Positions 26,731 to 36,436 are shown, counted from the stretch's first letter. The stretch: 64,000 nt of DNA from Lachnospiraceae bacterium (GCA_022794265.1 JAAWEK010000015.1:62001-126000); one strand, 5' to 3'. Notes: generated from the letters alone by a model not told the origin. Numbers and translations are program-made.

Positions 26731-28479
26731 TTACACACCTCCGTTCTGGTCAAAATCTCCGCTGCCTCCGGTTTGCGACTCGTAGACATCTCTGTATATT
26801 TCATTGTTTAAAAGAAGTTCTTCATGGGTTCCCCAGCCGTTAATCCTTCCGTCTTCCATAACCAGAATACGGTCTGCATTCTGAACACTGGATATCCGCT
26901 GTGCAATAATCAGCTTGGTGGTTCCCGGTATATGACCGGCAAATGCTTCCCGGATCTTTGCATCCGTAGCAGTATCCACCGCACTGGTACTGTCATCCAG
27001 AATCAGAATCTTCGGCTTCTTCAGTAATGCCCGGGCGATACATAATCTTTGTTTCTGCCCGCCAGACACATTGGTTCCGCCCTGTTCTATATAAGTCTCG
27101 TATTTATCCGGAAACTTCTCTATAAATTCATCGGCACAGGCAAGAATACAGGCCTGCTTACACTCTTCTTCCGTGGCCTCCTTATTTCCCCATCGAAGGT
27201 TCTCCAATATGGTTCCGCTGAACAGTACGTTTTTCTGAAGTACTACTGCCACCTCATTTCGAAGCACCTCCAGGTCATATTCCCTGACATCCCTTCCTCC
27301 TACGGTCACTGTTCCTTCTGTAACGTCATACAGACGGCTGATCAGATTAATCAGACTGGTCTTGGCGCTTCCGGTTCCCCCGATAATACCGATGGTTTCA
27401 CCGGATTTGATTTGCAGATTGATATTTTTTAATACCGGCTCCTCACTGTCCGGACCATAACTGAATTCCACATTCCGGAATTCTATACTGCCATCCTTAA
27501 CCTCCATAACCGGATTCTCCGGATTATGAATATCCGGCTGCTCATTTAATACCTGTGTTATACGCTCCGCGCTGGCAATACTCATAGTAATCATGACAAA
27601 AACCATGGACAGCATCATTAAACTCATCAATATGTTCATGCAGTATGCCAGCAGACTCATTAGTTCTCCGGTTTCCAGATTTCCTGCCACTATGGTCTTT
27701 GCACCCAGCCAGCTAATCAGCAGAATACAACCGTATACGGTAATCTGCATAAGCGGGGCGTTCCATATAATGATTTTCTCCGCCTTTAAAAACATATTAT
27801 ATAAATTCACGCTTGCCTTTGTAAAAATATTCTTCTCATAGTCCTCTCTCACATAAGCCTTTACTACCCGGATGGCAGATACGTTTTCCTGTACACTGGC
27901 ATTTAAGTCATCATATTTCTGAAAGACCCTGCTGAAATATTTATGGGCATTCATCATTATAAATACAAGAAAGGAACCCAGAATAATAACCGCTGCAAGA
28001 TATATACAGGCTAACTTTGCATGAATAAAAAATGCCATGGTCATGGCGCAGACCATACTGGCAGGCGCTCTCATACACATTCGCAGTATCATCTGGTATG
28101 CATTTTGCAGATTTGTCACATCTGTTGTCAACCGTGTTACCAGCCCTGCCGTGCTGTATCTGTCAATATTTGAAAAAGAAAAGGTCTGTATATTCTCATA
28201 CATTGACTTCCGCAGATTCTTTGCAAATCCGGCAGAAGCCCTTGCTCCGTACTTTCCGCCCATAACGCCGGCAAATAATCCCAGTACCGCCACTACAGCC
28301 ATTCCTGTTCCCATCAGATAAATATGTTTAATATCTCCGCGGTTCACTCCGTCATCTATGATGGAGGCCATCATAAGCGGAATAACGGTCTCCATAATAA
28401 CCTCCAGAAGCATAAAGAGCGGGGTCAGTATGGAATCCCGTTTATATTCTTTTATTTGTGCAGCTAATGTCTTTAACAT
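26731..28479 (-). CDS. ABC exporter half-transporter, first subunit
   Basis: 582 residues with six membrane segments (residues about 15-310) and a nucleotide-binding domain. Walker A reads GGTGSAKTS (Ala for the third Gly), the signature VSGGQKQR is normal, and Walker B ILILDDSTSAVD has Asp where the catalytic Glu is expected. These changes mark the degenerate half of an asymmetric heterodimer. Its stop codon is one base before the partner's start region. The ATG at 28479 follows AGGAGGTTCAT. The mRNA leader contains a hairpin that could attenuate expression. Confidence 0.93.
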   Translation of the reverse strand: MLKTLAAQIKEYKRDSILTPLFMLLEVIMETVIPLMMASIIDDGVNRGDIKHIYLMGTGMAVVAVLGLFAGVMGGKYGARASAGFAKNLRKSMYENIQTFSFSNIDRYSTAGLVTRLTTDVTNLQNAYQMILRMCMRAPASMVCAMTMAFFIHAKLACIYLAAVIILGSFLVFIMMNAHKYFSRVFQKYDDLNASVQENVSAIRVVKAYVREDYEKNIFTKASVNLYNMFLKAEKIIIWNAPLMQITVYGCILLISWLGAKTIVAGNLETGELMSLLAYCMNILMSLMMLSMVFVMITMSIASAERITQVLNEQPDIHNPENPVMEVKDGSIEFRNVEFSYGPDSEEPVLKNINLQIKSGETIGIIGGTGSAKTSLINLISRLYDVTEGTVTVGGRDVREYDLEVLRNEVAVVLQKNVLFSGTILENLRWGNKEATEEECKQACILACADEFIEKFPDKYETYIEQGGTNVSGGQKQRLCIARALLKKPKILILDDSTSAVDTATDAKIREAFAGHIPGTTKLIIAQRISSVQNADRILVMEDGRINGWGTHEELLLNNEIYRDVYESQTGGSGDFDQNGGV

Positions 28480-28511
28480 ATGAACCTCCTATTACAGCTA
28501 AAGATAGCAAA

Positions 28512-28542
28512 CCCGCCAGTCATACAGTGATTGACCAGCGGG
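28512..28542 (-). promoter_or_regulatory. Leader hairpin ahead of the ABC exporter genes
   Basis: On the minus strand CCCGCTGGTCA pairs fully (two G-U) with TGACTGGCGGG, followed by TTTGCTATCTTT, within the predicted leader and 33 bases before the start codon. It could be a weak terminator or attenuator. Confidence 0.45.
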
Positions 28543-28571
28543 TATTCTTTGTTTTTGGTTTGTTGGTAAAC

Positions 28572-28600
28572 AGTTTAACACAAGATTTTGGAATTGTCAA
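28572..28600 (-). promoter_or_regulatory. Promoter of the ABC exporter operon
   Basis: TTGACA (28595-28600) and TAAACT (28572-28577) on the minus strand, 17-base spacer; same hexamers as the promoter at 24781. Confidence 0.65.
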
Positions 28601-28658
28601 AAAAAATGAGACGTTAGTGAGATATTTGCTGTTAAATCCGTAGTATAATGATGAGGCA

Positions 28659-28692
28659 GAAAAGATGGCAATCCGGTCAGCCCGGAATAGCC
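28659..28692 (-). terminator. Terminator of the condensin operon
   Basis: On the minus strand a GGC..TCCGG / CCGGA..GCC stem with a GCTGA loop and a small bulge is followed by ATCTTTTCT. It begins about 15 bases after the stop of the SMC-like gene. Confidence 0.65.
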
Positions 28693-28706
28693 TGTTAATT
28701 TTCACC

Positions 28707-31700
28707 TCAAAAGAGCGTATTCTGTTCATATTCCACTGCCGTATATTCCAGCTCCTCTCCGGACACACTGCTGTAAAAGTCCACTACCACCGTCTGCTGT
28801 CTGCCATTGCACATCTTCTGTCCGAGAATATAATTCACATCAAATCTTCCGGTAATGGCTGGTGTAGCACCCCTTGCCGGAACAATAAGCTGAACGTTAT
28901 TTGTCTTTAACAGCTTAAAAATCGGCTCCCAGATATAAATATCCTTTGCTGCACCAAACGGATTGTCAATAAATACTGCCTTTTTCAATCTGGCTGCATC
29001 CGAACTTCTGGAATTGATACTGGATATATAGTTGATAATGGAAATCAAAAACTGAATGTAAATTCCCTGAGACTGGCCTGTGCTTCCTACTGCTTCCTCA
29101 TAGGGCAGATACCGGGACTGGCCTGCCAGTCGTTCCCGTTTGTATAGATTCATCCGGATACCGTTCATATCCGTTACAATTACGGAGAACAGCTTTTTCC
29201 AGCATAGATTATTTCGGAGATATCTTAACTTTTCCCCAGCCTCTTTAAAACTGTCCGTTGCTTCTGCAATATGGTCAATATAATCTGACATCCGCTCCCG
29301 ATACTGCTCCTCTTTTACATAAGGAATTTTAAGCTGAATCATTCTGATCTTCTCATCCCCCATGGTGATAACGGATAATTTGTCCAATCGTTCCAGTTCG
29401 GTCCGTATATTGATGCAGGACTGTATACACTGATTCTCAAAATTTTCTTTAATCACCTGCATATCATCCAGTCCCTGCAAAACTCTCTGTTTCTCCAGTC
29501 CGATATAGCGGCTGGTTTCAGAAAAAGTCTGAATCAGCTGTTCCGTTTCCTCTGCATTTGAGGGCATAGTGATATTATTTCTTATCTCCAGAGCAAGGGC
29601 GTGGGAATTCAGACTGTTTAAGGTATCCACCAGCAAATTTAAATTCTTATCAAATTCCCTGCCACGTTTAAACCGTTCTTCTATAAAATTATCAAGCTGC
29701 TCTGAAAGATTCTGACATTCCTGCTGTAAATCCACCCCGCTCTCCAACATTCCAACAGAAGCGGAAATGTTCAGTCCGGAACGGTTCAGAAGCCGCTCCG
29801 TATCCCGTTTCAACATTTGAAGCGTCATATCCCTCTGTTCCAGTTCTTTCAGTTTTTCACTTTCCTGTTCCATCCGGCTTTCAATGGCAGATAATAAGGC
29901 ATCATTCTGATTCAGAAATACCCGGACCTCCTGCTGGCTGACCATATCTGCATCAAAATATCCATATTTTTTGGAAATCATGGATACCGCATGGGTAATC
30001 TTCCCCTGTAGTTTATCCCGGACAGAACGCTTTTCGTCGACAAATTGTTTTTGCTTTGCCAAACGCTCTAAAAGTTCTTTCTGATTTTCCTTATGTTTTG
30101 AAAGCTGAACATCCTCCGTCCATATCAGAAGGTTTCTCTCCTGCTGTTGTTTAAACTCCAAAAGATTTCCTCCCAGATATTCTATGCGGCTGATACACTT
30201 TTTCATGGAATCCCCATAATTCCTTAAAAGCTTCTCTTTATCGGCGGCTGACGAATGCTCCCGATTCAGGCTCTCCACCAGCGCCGCCAGTTTTATATTC
30301 ACCTCCTCGGCAGAAAAACCGTTATACCCGGAATTATTTCCGGTCATTTCCAGTGTCTCATCAGAATCCTCATCATATTTTGCATAATCCCGGCTCCACT
30401 GTTCCTCTATTTCTTCATATTCCTGCCGCATACTATCCAGACGTTTTTTCCGATTTTCCGCCTGATTTTGCAATGCTTCCAGATGTTTTTGGGAAGAACG
30501 GCAGATATCCGACAGATGTTGATACTCCCTTTCCGCCAATTCCGAATCCTCCGTCCGGGACCGGTATTCTTTTAAAAGGCTAATCACATGCCCCAGTATT
30601 TCTTTCTTCTCATGAAGCATATCCCGTCCAGAAATAAGTTCCTGTTTTTCTCTCCAAATTGCGGAGATTGCATTATCTCCCTCCTTCAGAGCCTTTAAAA
30701 CCTCCTCTTCCTGCGCTTCATAATCCTTCAATATATTTCTGATTTCTTCCGCTTTCGTCTTACTGTCTACAGTTTTATACTCGGAAATCCCTGCCAGAAA
30801 TCCATAATCCTCTAAAATTATCTGTTCATTTTCCCGTTTCCGGTTACAGGCAGTTTCCAATTCCAGCAATTCCCGCTCCAGTTTTTTTAAATAAGTACCT
30901 TCCTTCTCATTGTCATAATAATCTTTATTTTTTATAATATAAACCACTTCACTGTTGTAAGTACAGTTATCCGTAATCTTATCAATGGCGGTTCCGTCAA
31001 TCAAAACTACCGCTCCATTGTCACTGATGAGTTCCGTCAGTTTTCCGTCATATATTATCTCCTCAAAATCCCTGGTTATAACTACGGAAAAGGGCAGAAA
31101 CGGCATAGCCTCCAACACTTCTTTTATTCTCTCATATTTCAGTTCTGCCAGATACTCGGCGCCGGATATGGCAGCATTTCCGTGATACCGGGTAATGTAC
31201 TGCAGAATATTTATCACTTCCTGGTTTTCACAGATGGGTTTATGCCGTTTCAAAGCTTCTATCTGCTGCTGCTTTAAATCTATGCTCTGCTGCTGTTGCT
31301 GGCAATCCGTTATTGTCTTTTTATACAACTCCAATATCTTCTGCCTCAGCCGGCAGATATCCGGCTCACCATATACTTCTTTCAGCTTGTCCAGCTTATC
31401 TTCACTGGATAATCCCGTAGTCCGTTCCGACTGAAACTGTTCCAAATCCCTTTGGGCGGTTTCCATTTTAAACCGCAGGTTTTCCAGCCGGATTCTTTTT
31501 TCCAGTTGTTTCTCTTTTAAACTATCTTCTTCCGTTTCCAGTTCTTTCAGACGCAGACTGATTTTCCCAAGTTCGGTTTCCGTTTCCGTTAAGGCTTCGG
31601 GTGCTGACGCCGCCAGTAAAAGTTCCGTCCGGCTCATGGCTTCCTGTAATTTTTTATCCAGCTCTTCCCTACTATTCTGGCAGGTCTGAATCTGATACTC

Positions 31701-33158
31701 CCAGACCGCAAGTTCCTGCTCCGACTTTTTCAAATCCCCATGCAATCTCTCCAACCGTTCCCGCTCACCGTTTAATGCCTGCTGTTCCTTCTCAGTCTCT
31801 CTGGACAACTGTTTCTTCCGAAGGGCATCCTGCTGTTTTTTTACCCCAGCCAGTTTCCGGATTTCGGACATAACAACCGCACTGTCTTCCTGCATATTGG
31901 CGATTACCTGCTTTAATGTTTCATATTCTTTCCGGTATTCCGTATACTCCAGATAATAATTTCCACATTCACTTATTTTTAACTGTTCCTGAATCCGGTT
32001 CAACTTTTCCTCATAGTCCTTTAATTCTGATTCCATTCCTTCTAATTCCCGGCTGAACGATTCCAGTTCCTCCATATCTGCAAGGACCCTTGCCGTCTCA
32101 ACTTTCATGGCAAGTTCATTTTTATCTTTTAATAGGGCCAGACGCTTATCTGCAGAGGTTTCCTTTTCCTGTTTATTCCGCTGTTCTTCCGCTGCCAGCG
32201 TGTTATATAATTTCTGTAACCTTAGAATGGCGCTGTCAATTCCTGAATACAGCTGCTTAAAGGAAGCCAGCCGCTCCGTAAATCCTTCCACAATGGATAT
32301 CTGTCTGTCATAGTTGTGAATTTCTTCCTTTTTCTTTGACAGTTCCAATAATTTGTCCTTAATATTCAGCAGAGTTTCCGCAAGGGCATCCCGGTTTTCC
32401 TCACCTGCATATTTATTACGGAAAGACTTTTCTATAATCTCTTCAATTAACAAATCCTCCACTACTTTTCTGGTGGTCTTGTAATTAGTTTCAAAATAAG
32501 TTCTGACATGACCCTCGGTCTTATTGATTCCCCTGATAATTTCCCACTCGCTCTCATAAATTCCGTACTCTGCAATAAAACGCTGATAATCCCCTTTTCT
32601 CTCAAATATCCTTACTTCCAGACTTAAATCTTTCTTTTCCAGTTCTTTCAGATAATTTTTCAGTCCGGAATATGTAATCTTTTCTCCGTTCTTTTCCAAC
32701 GGCAGATTTTTGATATCGTTTTCATTGTATTTTCTGTAAAAAATACAGTAGTTAAAATACTGAATCGCCGCGGAATTCCCCTGTTCTTCTTCCGTCCCGG
32801 TGCCAGGCTCCGGTTCATCCACCGCCATATCCCTGGCCCTTCTGGCACAAAATCCGGTCAGCATATATTTATAATTATTTCTGATATGGGCATCACTTAA
32901 ATCCCATTCAATCAGGGAGTGAATGGTGGTACTGCCTTCACTGGTCCGGAATAATTTTTCAACCGGCTGTTTATCATCCAACGTACAATTGGGTATCATA
33001 TTCTGTAAAAGCAACAGCATCAAAACACTCTTTCCCCCGCCGTTTGCCAGATCATAAATAGTATTTTTGCAGGAAAAACGCATAAGAAAATCATCATAAT
33101 ACTGGGTTCCAAAATTATATTTTATGTTATTTACCCGGATTCTGTTAATGTGCGGCAT
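28707..33158 (-). CDS. SMC-like ATPase of an MksBEF/JetABC condensin (MksB/JetC)
   Basis: 1483 residues. The N-terminal half-ATPase has Walker A ANGGGKSVLMLLLLQ (residues 38-52). Very long coiled-coil arms follow (about residues 240-1200, with a non-coiled hinge-like part near 620-750), and the C-terminal half-ATPase has STGQSQGIYIQFLI in place of the LSGGQ signature and Walker B KKAVFIDNPFG. The residue after the Walker B Asp is Asn, not the usual Glu. The protein would form the DNA-binding and loop-extruding motor with the two preceding gene products. Similar sets with a JetD nuclease are Wadjet plasmid-defence systems; no such nuclease is encoded beside this one. It starts three bases after the MksE/JetB stop. 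Confidence 0.88.
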   Translation of the reverse strand: MPHINRIRVNNIKYNFGTQYYDDFLMRFSCKNTIYDLANGGGKSVLMLLLLQNMIPNCTLDDKQPVEKLFRTSEGSTTIHSLIEWDLSDAHIRNNYKYMLTGFCARRARDMAVDEPEPGTGTEEEQGNSAAIQYFNYCIFYRKYNENDIKNLPLEKNGEKITYSGLKNYLKELEKKDLSLEVRIFERKGDYQRFIAEYGIYESEWEIIRGINKTEGHVRTYFETNYKTTRKVVEDLLIEEIIEKSFRNKYAGEENRDALAETLLNIKDKLLELSKKKEEIHNYDRQISIVEGFTERLASFKQLYSGIDSAILRLQKLYNTLAAEEQRNKQEKETSADKRLALLKDKNELAMKVETARVLADMEELESFSRELEGMESELKDYEEKLNRIQEQLKISECGNYYLEYTEYRKEYETLKQVIANMQEDSAVVMSEIRKLAGVKKQQDALRKKQLSRETEKEQQALNGERERLERLHGDLKKSEQELAVWEYQIQTCQNSREELDKKLQEAMSRTELLLAASAPEALTETETELGKISLRLKELETEEDSLKEKQLEKRIRLENLRFKMETAQRDLEQFQSERTTGLSSEDKLDKLKEVYGEPDICRLRQKILELYKKTITDCQQQQQSIDLKQQQIEALKRHKPICENQEVINILQYITRYHGNAAISGAEYLAELKYERIKEVLEAMPFLPFSVVITRDFEEIIYDGKLTELISDNGAVVLIDGTAIDKITDNCTYNSEVVYIIKNKDYYDNEKEGTYLKKLERELLELETACNRKRENEQIILEDYGFLAGISEYKTVDSKTKAEEIRNILKDYEAQEEEVLKALKEGDNAISAIWREKQELISGRDMLHEKKEILGHVISLLKEYRSRTEDSELAEREYQHLSDICRSSQKHLEALQNQAENRKKRLDSMRQEYEEIEEQWSRDYAKYDEDSDETLEMTGNNSGYNGFSAEEVNIKLAALVESLNREHSSAADKEKLLRNYGDSMKKCISRIEYLGGNLLEFKQQQERNLLIWTEDVQLSKHKENQKELLERLAKQKQFVDEKRSVRDKLQGKITHAVSMISKKYGYFDADMVSQQEVRVFLNQNDALLSAIESRMEQESEKLKELEQRDMTLQMLKRDTERLLNRSGLNISASVGMLESGVDLQQECQNLSEQLDNFIEERFKRGREFDKNLNLLVDTLNSLNSHALALEIRNNITMPSNAEETEQLIQTFSETSRYIGLEKQRVLQGLDDMQVIKENFENQCIQSCINIRTELERLDKLSVITMGDEKIRMIQLKIPYVKEEQYRERMSDYIDHIAEATDSFKEAGEKLRYLRNNLCWKKLFSVIVTDMNGIRMNLYKRERLAGQSRYLPYEEAVGSTGQSQGIYIQFLISIINYISSINSRSSDAARLKKAVFIDNPFGAAKDIYIWEPIFKLLKTNNVQLIVPARGATPAITGRFDVNYILGQKMCNGRQQTVVVDFYSSVSGEELEYTAVEYEQNTLF

Positions 33159-33161
33159 AGG

Positions 33162-33893
33162 TTAAGCTTCTCCTTTCATAATTTCATACAGCCTTCCCTT
33201 ATAATCTTCAAAATAATGTTCCACCATTCCCCGGAACCGCTTTTTCGGATAATACCGGCCTTCATGCTCCACCATCAGTTCCTGTTTAACCAGAAAATTA
33301 AAGGTCATTTTTACAAATCCCAGCTTGGAGCCTCTGGCAGCGCGCACCGCAACATCTTCCCCGTTCCCGCTCATCATAGGTAAATCCTCCCATATCAGGG
33401 CAATGGTTTTAAAACTGTGTTCCTCCACTTCATTTAAGGCAACCACAGACAGCCCTCTCATAACAGAAGAAAGAGAACCATCCACGGCATGAATCACATC
33501 TTCTGCCTTTATATATTCCGTAAAAGTATAACTTCCGGTATCGTTATAAAATCTGGTTATGATATTATAGATAATAAAATAACACAGAAATAATTCCCGG
33601 TTCAGCCGAACCCCGATTTCTTTTTTCATTTCGTCATTGGTATATCCGAATACCCGGTTGTTTTCCCCGGCACAGGCATAGAGACTGTTTTCATGCTCAA
33701 ATACCAGAAGATTCAGTTTCCGGCAAATTTCCATGGTAATATCATAAACTTCACCGTTATTTACATATTCATCATATAATCCGGCGCTGCCTTTGTCATC
33801 ACGTCCCACTTCCTCTCCCTTCAGCAACCGTGATACAATCTCCAGCGCCTTTGACAAATTCTTATCTTCCATTTCCGTCTCCGTTTCTTTCAT
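33162..33893 (-). CDS. Condensin accessory subunit (MksE/JetB-like)
   Basis: 243 residues, all soluble, with winged-helix-like segments (KLGFVKMTFNFLVKQELMVEHEGRYYPKKRF near the end looks like the wing). Assignment as the MksE/JetB (KITE-type) subunit rests mainly on size and position between the kleisin-like and SMC-like genes. It overlaps the upstream gene by 32 bases, indicating translational coupling. The ATG at 33893 (MKETETEMEDKN) is used; a later in-frame ATG (MEDKNLSKAL) is possible. Confidence 0.75.
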   Translation of the reverse strand: MKETETEMEDKNLSKALEIVSRLLKGEEVGRDDKGSAGLYDEYVNNGEVYDITMEICRKLNLLVFEHENSLYACAGENNRVFGYTNDEMKKEIGVRLNRELFLCYFIIYNIITRFYNDTGSYTFTEYIKAEDVIHAVDGSLSSVMRGLSVVALNEVEEHSFKTIALIWEDLPMMSGNGEDVAVRAARGSKLGFVKMTFNFLVKQELMVEHEGRYYPKKRFRGMVEHYFEDYKGRLYEIMKGEA

Positions 33894-35451
33894 TCCGTGT
33901 ATTACTGCCTACCGCAGCCCCGTCTGTCAGAAATTCAATATTTTTCACTTCATTTCCGTATATATCAATGAAATCTGATTCCCAGGCCTCTGCTCCTTCA
34001 AACTGAATATAAAAACTGAATCTGCAGTCCCCGGTTGTCAGCAATCCTTCCTCTGTCATTTTCTGAATAATTTCATCCAGAAAGGTTTCTGGCTGATCCT
34101 TAATCTGATTCAGATTATAATAATATTTCTGACACAAATGGACAAGAAAGGAATAATAATCTGCATTTTTCAATATGGAAGGGCCGCAGCTTTCAATCAG
34201 TATCTGATTCCATTCCCCCAACGTCAGATGCTCTCTGTCTCTGATGGCGGAAAGCAATACTTTGAAAAACAGGCTGTAATTCTCATAAATCCGTTCTTCC
34301 TCCAGTTCATCGGCATATTTAAAATCTTCCTTATAGTCCGGCTGCCGGGATTTTTCTGCCGGTTCGGAATCTTCCTGCCTGCAGGACAGCAAATTGTCTA
34401 TCATGGTAAGAGCAAATAGTTTATGTATCGCTGGTTTCCTGAATGGCAGCATAAATGCTTCCAAAAGTTCCGTATTATCCCCAGCCATAATATCCGCCAG
34501 TCCTTTTCTGAAATCAAAAGACCGTTTCAGCCGGTTTAACTTTGTTCCGGTAATGATTTCATCCGTCTGTTTCTGAAGTTCCATACAGGCACTTAACAAT
34601 TCCCCGTGTTTTTTCATGGCATGATTGAGCTGGACTTCCAGATGATAGATATCATCCATTGCCTCAAAATAGCGGTTATCCTGCTCTCCGGCCCGCAGCG
34701 CCCGGTTAATCAGCTGTTTGTTCCTAAGAAACAGTTTCTGTTCCTCTTCAAACCATTTCATACCGTTTTTCACAAACTCTTCATACGCTTTTGTCCCTTC
34801 AAACACATCGTATCCCAGAAGATTTAATATCTCATTTTTCTTTGAGATAAGTCTCGCCACTTCACTGTTGATTCTGGATACCACCTCGGTTCCGCCTTTA
34901 AAATTTTTATTGGATATCATTTTTTCCAATAAAATCTGGGCAATTGTAATATTACTTTCTTCTTTGATTTCTTTTGTATCCAGATAAAATTCTATGGCAT
35001 CACCGGTGAGATAATAAACGATTCTGTCGTTTTCCAGTTTGTTATGGATGAGACGCACCCTGACGTTTTTTTTCTTTTTTTCGGCAGGGTCAAAGTATTC
35101 ATAACAAAATGGTTTTCCATCATTCCTCAGTTTATCAAAAATATAGGAAGTTAATTCTGCTTCCTCCTCTTCTGGCAGTATAAGTTCAAAATCCCGGACC
35201 AGAACTTCATGGATAAATCCGGCATAAGCCGGATATGTTACCATTTTTTCTCTGAAATTGTTTTCTTCAATAAAAAAGCGTATTACACCCATCACGATAT
35301 ATCCCATATCCAAACCGGCATACCTCCCCTCCTTATATTGGGAAAAGGAGGTTTCTGCCAGCTTGAAAAAAGGATAATACTTTTTGATGTTATGCATACG
35401 CTCATTATGCTCATAGACAATATCCCGTACCAGGGTATATTCCTCAGACAT
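33862..35451 (-). CDS. Condensin kleisin-like subunit (MksF/JetA-like)
   Basis: 529 residues, mostly helical. The N-terminal part (HNERMHNIKKYYPFFKLAE, MGYIVMGVIRFFIEEN) and the central helical region (SNITIAQILLEKMISNKNF) look like the DUF5716/JetA group of Firmicutes. It would be the kleisin that bridges the SMC heads. It is the first of the three condensin genes and begins 15 bases after the small duplicated-cysteine gene, so these four genes seem to form one transcription unit downstream of recR. No membrane or nuclease motif was seen. Confidence 0.78.
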   Translation of the reverse strand: MSEEYTLVRDIVYEHNERMHNIKKYYPFFKLAETSFSQYKEGRYAGLDMGYIVMGVIRFFIEENNFREKMVTYPAYAGFIHEVLVRDFELILPEEEEAELTSYIFDKLRNDGKPFCYEYFDPAEKKKKNVRVRLIHNKLENDRIVYYLTGDAIEFYLDTKEIKEESNITIAQILLEKMISNKNFKGGTEVVSRINSEVARLISKKNEILNLLGYDVFEGTKAYEEFVKNGMKWFEEEQKLFLRNKQLINRALRAGEQDNRYFEAMDDIYHLEVQLNHAMKKHGELLSACMELQKQTDEIITGTKLNRLKRSFDFRKGLADIMAGDNTELLEAFMLPFRKPAIHKLFALTMIDNLLSCRQEDSEPAEKSRQPDYKEDFKYADELEEERIYENYSLFFKVLLSAIRDREHLTLGEWNQILIESCGPSILKNADYYSFLVHLCQKYYYNLNQIKDQPETFLDEIIQKMTEEGLLTTGDCRFSFYIQFEGAEAWESDFIDIYGNEVKNIEFLTDGAAVGSNTRNERNGDGNGR

Positions 35452-35466
35452 TGTTATTAGACCTTT

Positions 35467-35715
35467 CTATTCTTCATTGGGACATTTATGCAACTGCTTC
35501 ATATTGCAGTCCTGTATTCTTCCGGCACTGCAGGAAACCAATTCTCCTTTATAAAAACAAAAACCATTTGCTTTTTTTATCTTTTCCTGTACGATTTTCT
35601 GCTCATCCATTATACAGGATCTAACCCGTTTCATGTTGCAGTCCTGTACCCGGCCTGGGATGCAATCCACTAATTCACCTTTTAAAAAACAAAAACTTCT
35701 TGTTTCATTACTCAT
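35467..35715 (-). CDS. Small protein with two identical four-cysteine repeats
   Basis: 82 residues in two copies of one unit: FCF-K-GELV-C-GR-QDCNMK-C. Cysteines lie at 9, 18, 26, 34 and at 53, 62, 70, 78, so the spacing (8, 7 and 7 intervening residues) is the same in both copies, offset by 44 residues. Four spaced cysteines per unit suggest a zinc or iron-sulphur site, or disulphides; nothing more can be said. I recognise no family. It lies between recR (47 bases away) and the MksF/JetA gene (15 bases away), all in one direction, so it could be a partner of the condensin. The plausible ribosome binding site (GGAAAGG) is rather far from the ATG. Confidence 0.7.
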   Translation of the reverse strand: MSNETRSFCFLKGELVDCIPGRVQDCNMKRVRSCIMDEQKIVQEKIKKANGFCFYKGELVSCSAGRIQDCNMKQLHKCPNEE

Positions 35716-35762
35716 ATTAATCTATCATGCCTTTCCATTACTTTATGCTCAACTGAGAACAA

Positions 35763-36362
35763 TCATTTCATCAGAACCCTTCCCTCTAACGCTTTCAGTA
35801 ATGTTACAGAATCTATATATTCCAAATCTCCGCCCACTGGAACACCGCTTGCGATTCTGGTGACTTTTATCCCCATGGGCCTGATCAGTTTACTGATATA
35901 TACAGCTGTCGTTTCACCTTCTAAACTGGAATTTGTAGACACTATAACTTCATCTATATCCCCTTTTAGTCTTTCAATTAACTCTTTTAATTTAATATCA
36001 TTGGGACCAATCCCAAGCATGGGTGAGATAGCTCCATGCAGCACATGATATACACCATCATATTGTCCCGTCTTTTCATATGCCGCCAAATCTCTGGTGT
36101 TTTCCACTACCATAATCGTTTTATGATCCCGTTTCGCACTCCTGCAAATCGGACATAATTCTTCATCTGTCAGGGTATAACATTCTCTACAGTAACGGAC
36201 GTTTTCTTTGGCTGAGGTTATAGCGCCGGTCAATGCGGCAACCTGTTCCCCCGACATATTGATAATATGAAACGCAAGACGTGCTGCTGACTTACTGCCG
36301 ATTCCCGGCAATCTGGAAAATTCTTCTATCAGCTTCGATATATGACTGCTGTAGTAATCCAT
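35763..36362 (-). CDS. recR: Recombination protein RecR
   Basis: 199 residues, the full family length. N-terminal helix-hairpin-helix (FSRLPGIGSKSAARLAFHI), a four-cysteine zinc finger (CRECYTLTDEELCPIC), then a Toprim domain beginning IMVVENTRDLAAYEKTG and the C-terminal ASGVPVGGDLEYIDSVTL. It acts with RecF and RecO in loading RecA during gap repair. It follows ybaB by about 75 bases in the conserved dnaX-ybaB-recR order. Confidence 0.98.
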   Translation of the reverse strand: MDYYSSHISKLIEEFSRLPGIGSKSAARLAFHIINMSGEQVAALTGAITSAKENVRYCRECYTLTDEELCPICRSAKRDHKTIMVVENTRDLAAYEKTGQYDGVYHVLHGAISPMLGIGPNDIKLKELIERLKGDIDEVIVSTNSSLEGETTAVYISKLIRPMGIKVTRIASGVPVGGDLEYIDSVTLLKALEGRVLMK

Positions 36363-36436
36363 TTTGTTACCAATGCAGCCGGCAACAGACGGACTGCATA
36401 TTCCTTTCTAAATCATCAGACCGGATTTTTCTGTCT

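Noticed and set aside
28707-35451. Complete Wadjet anti-plasmid system
   Set aside because: No JetD/MksG-like nuclease gene is adjacent; defence cannot be claimed from the three condensin genes alone.
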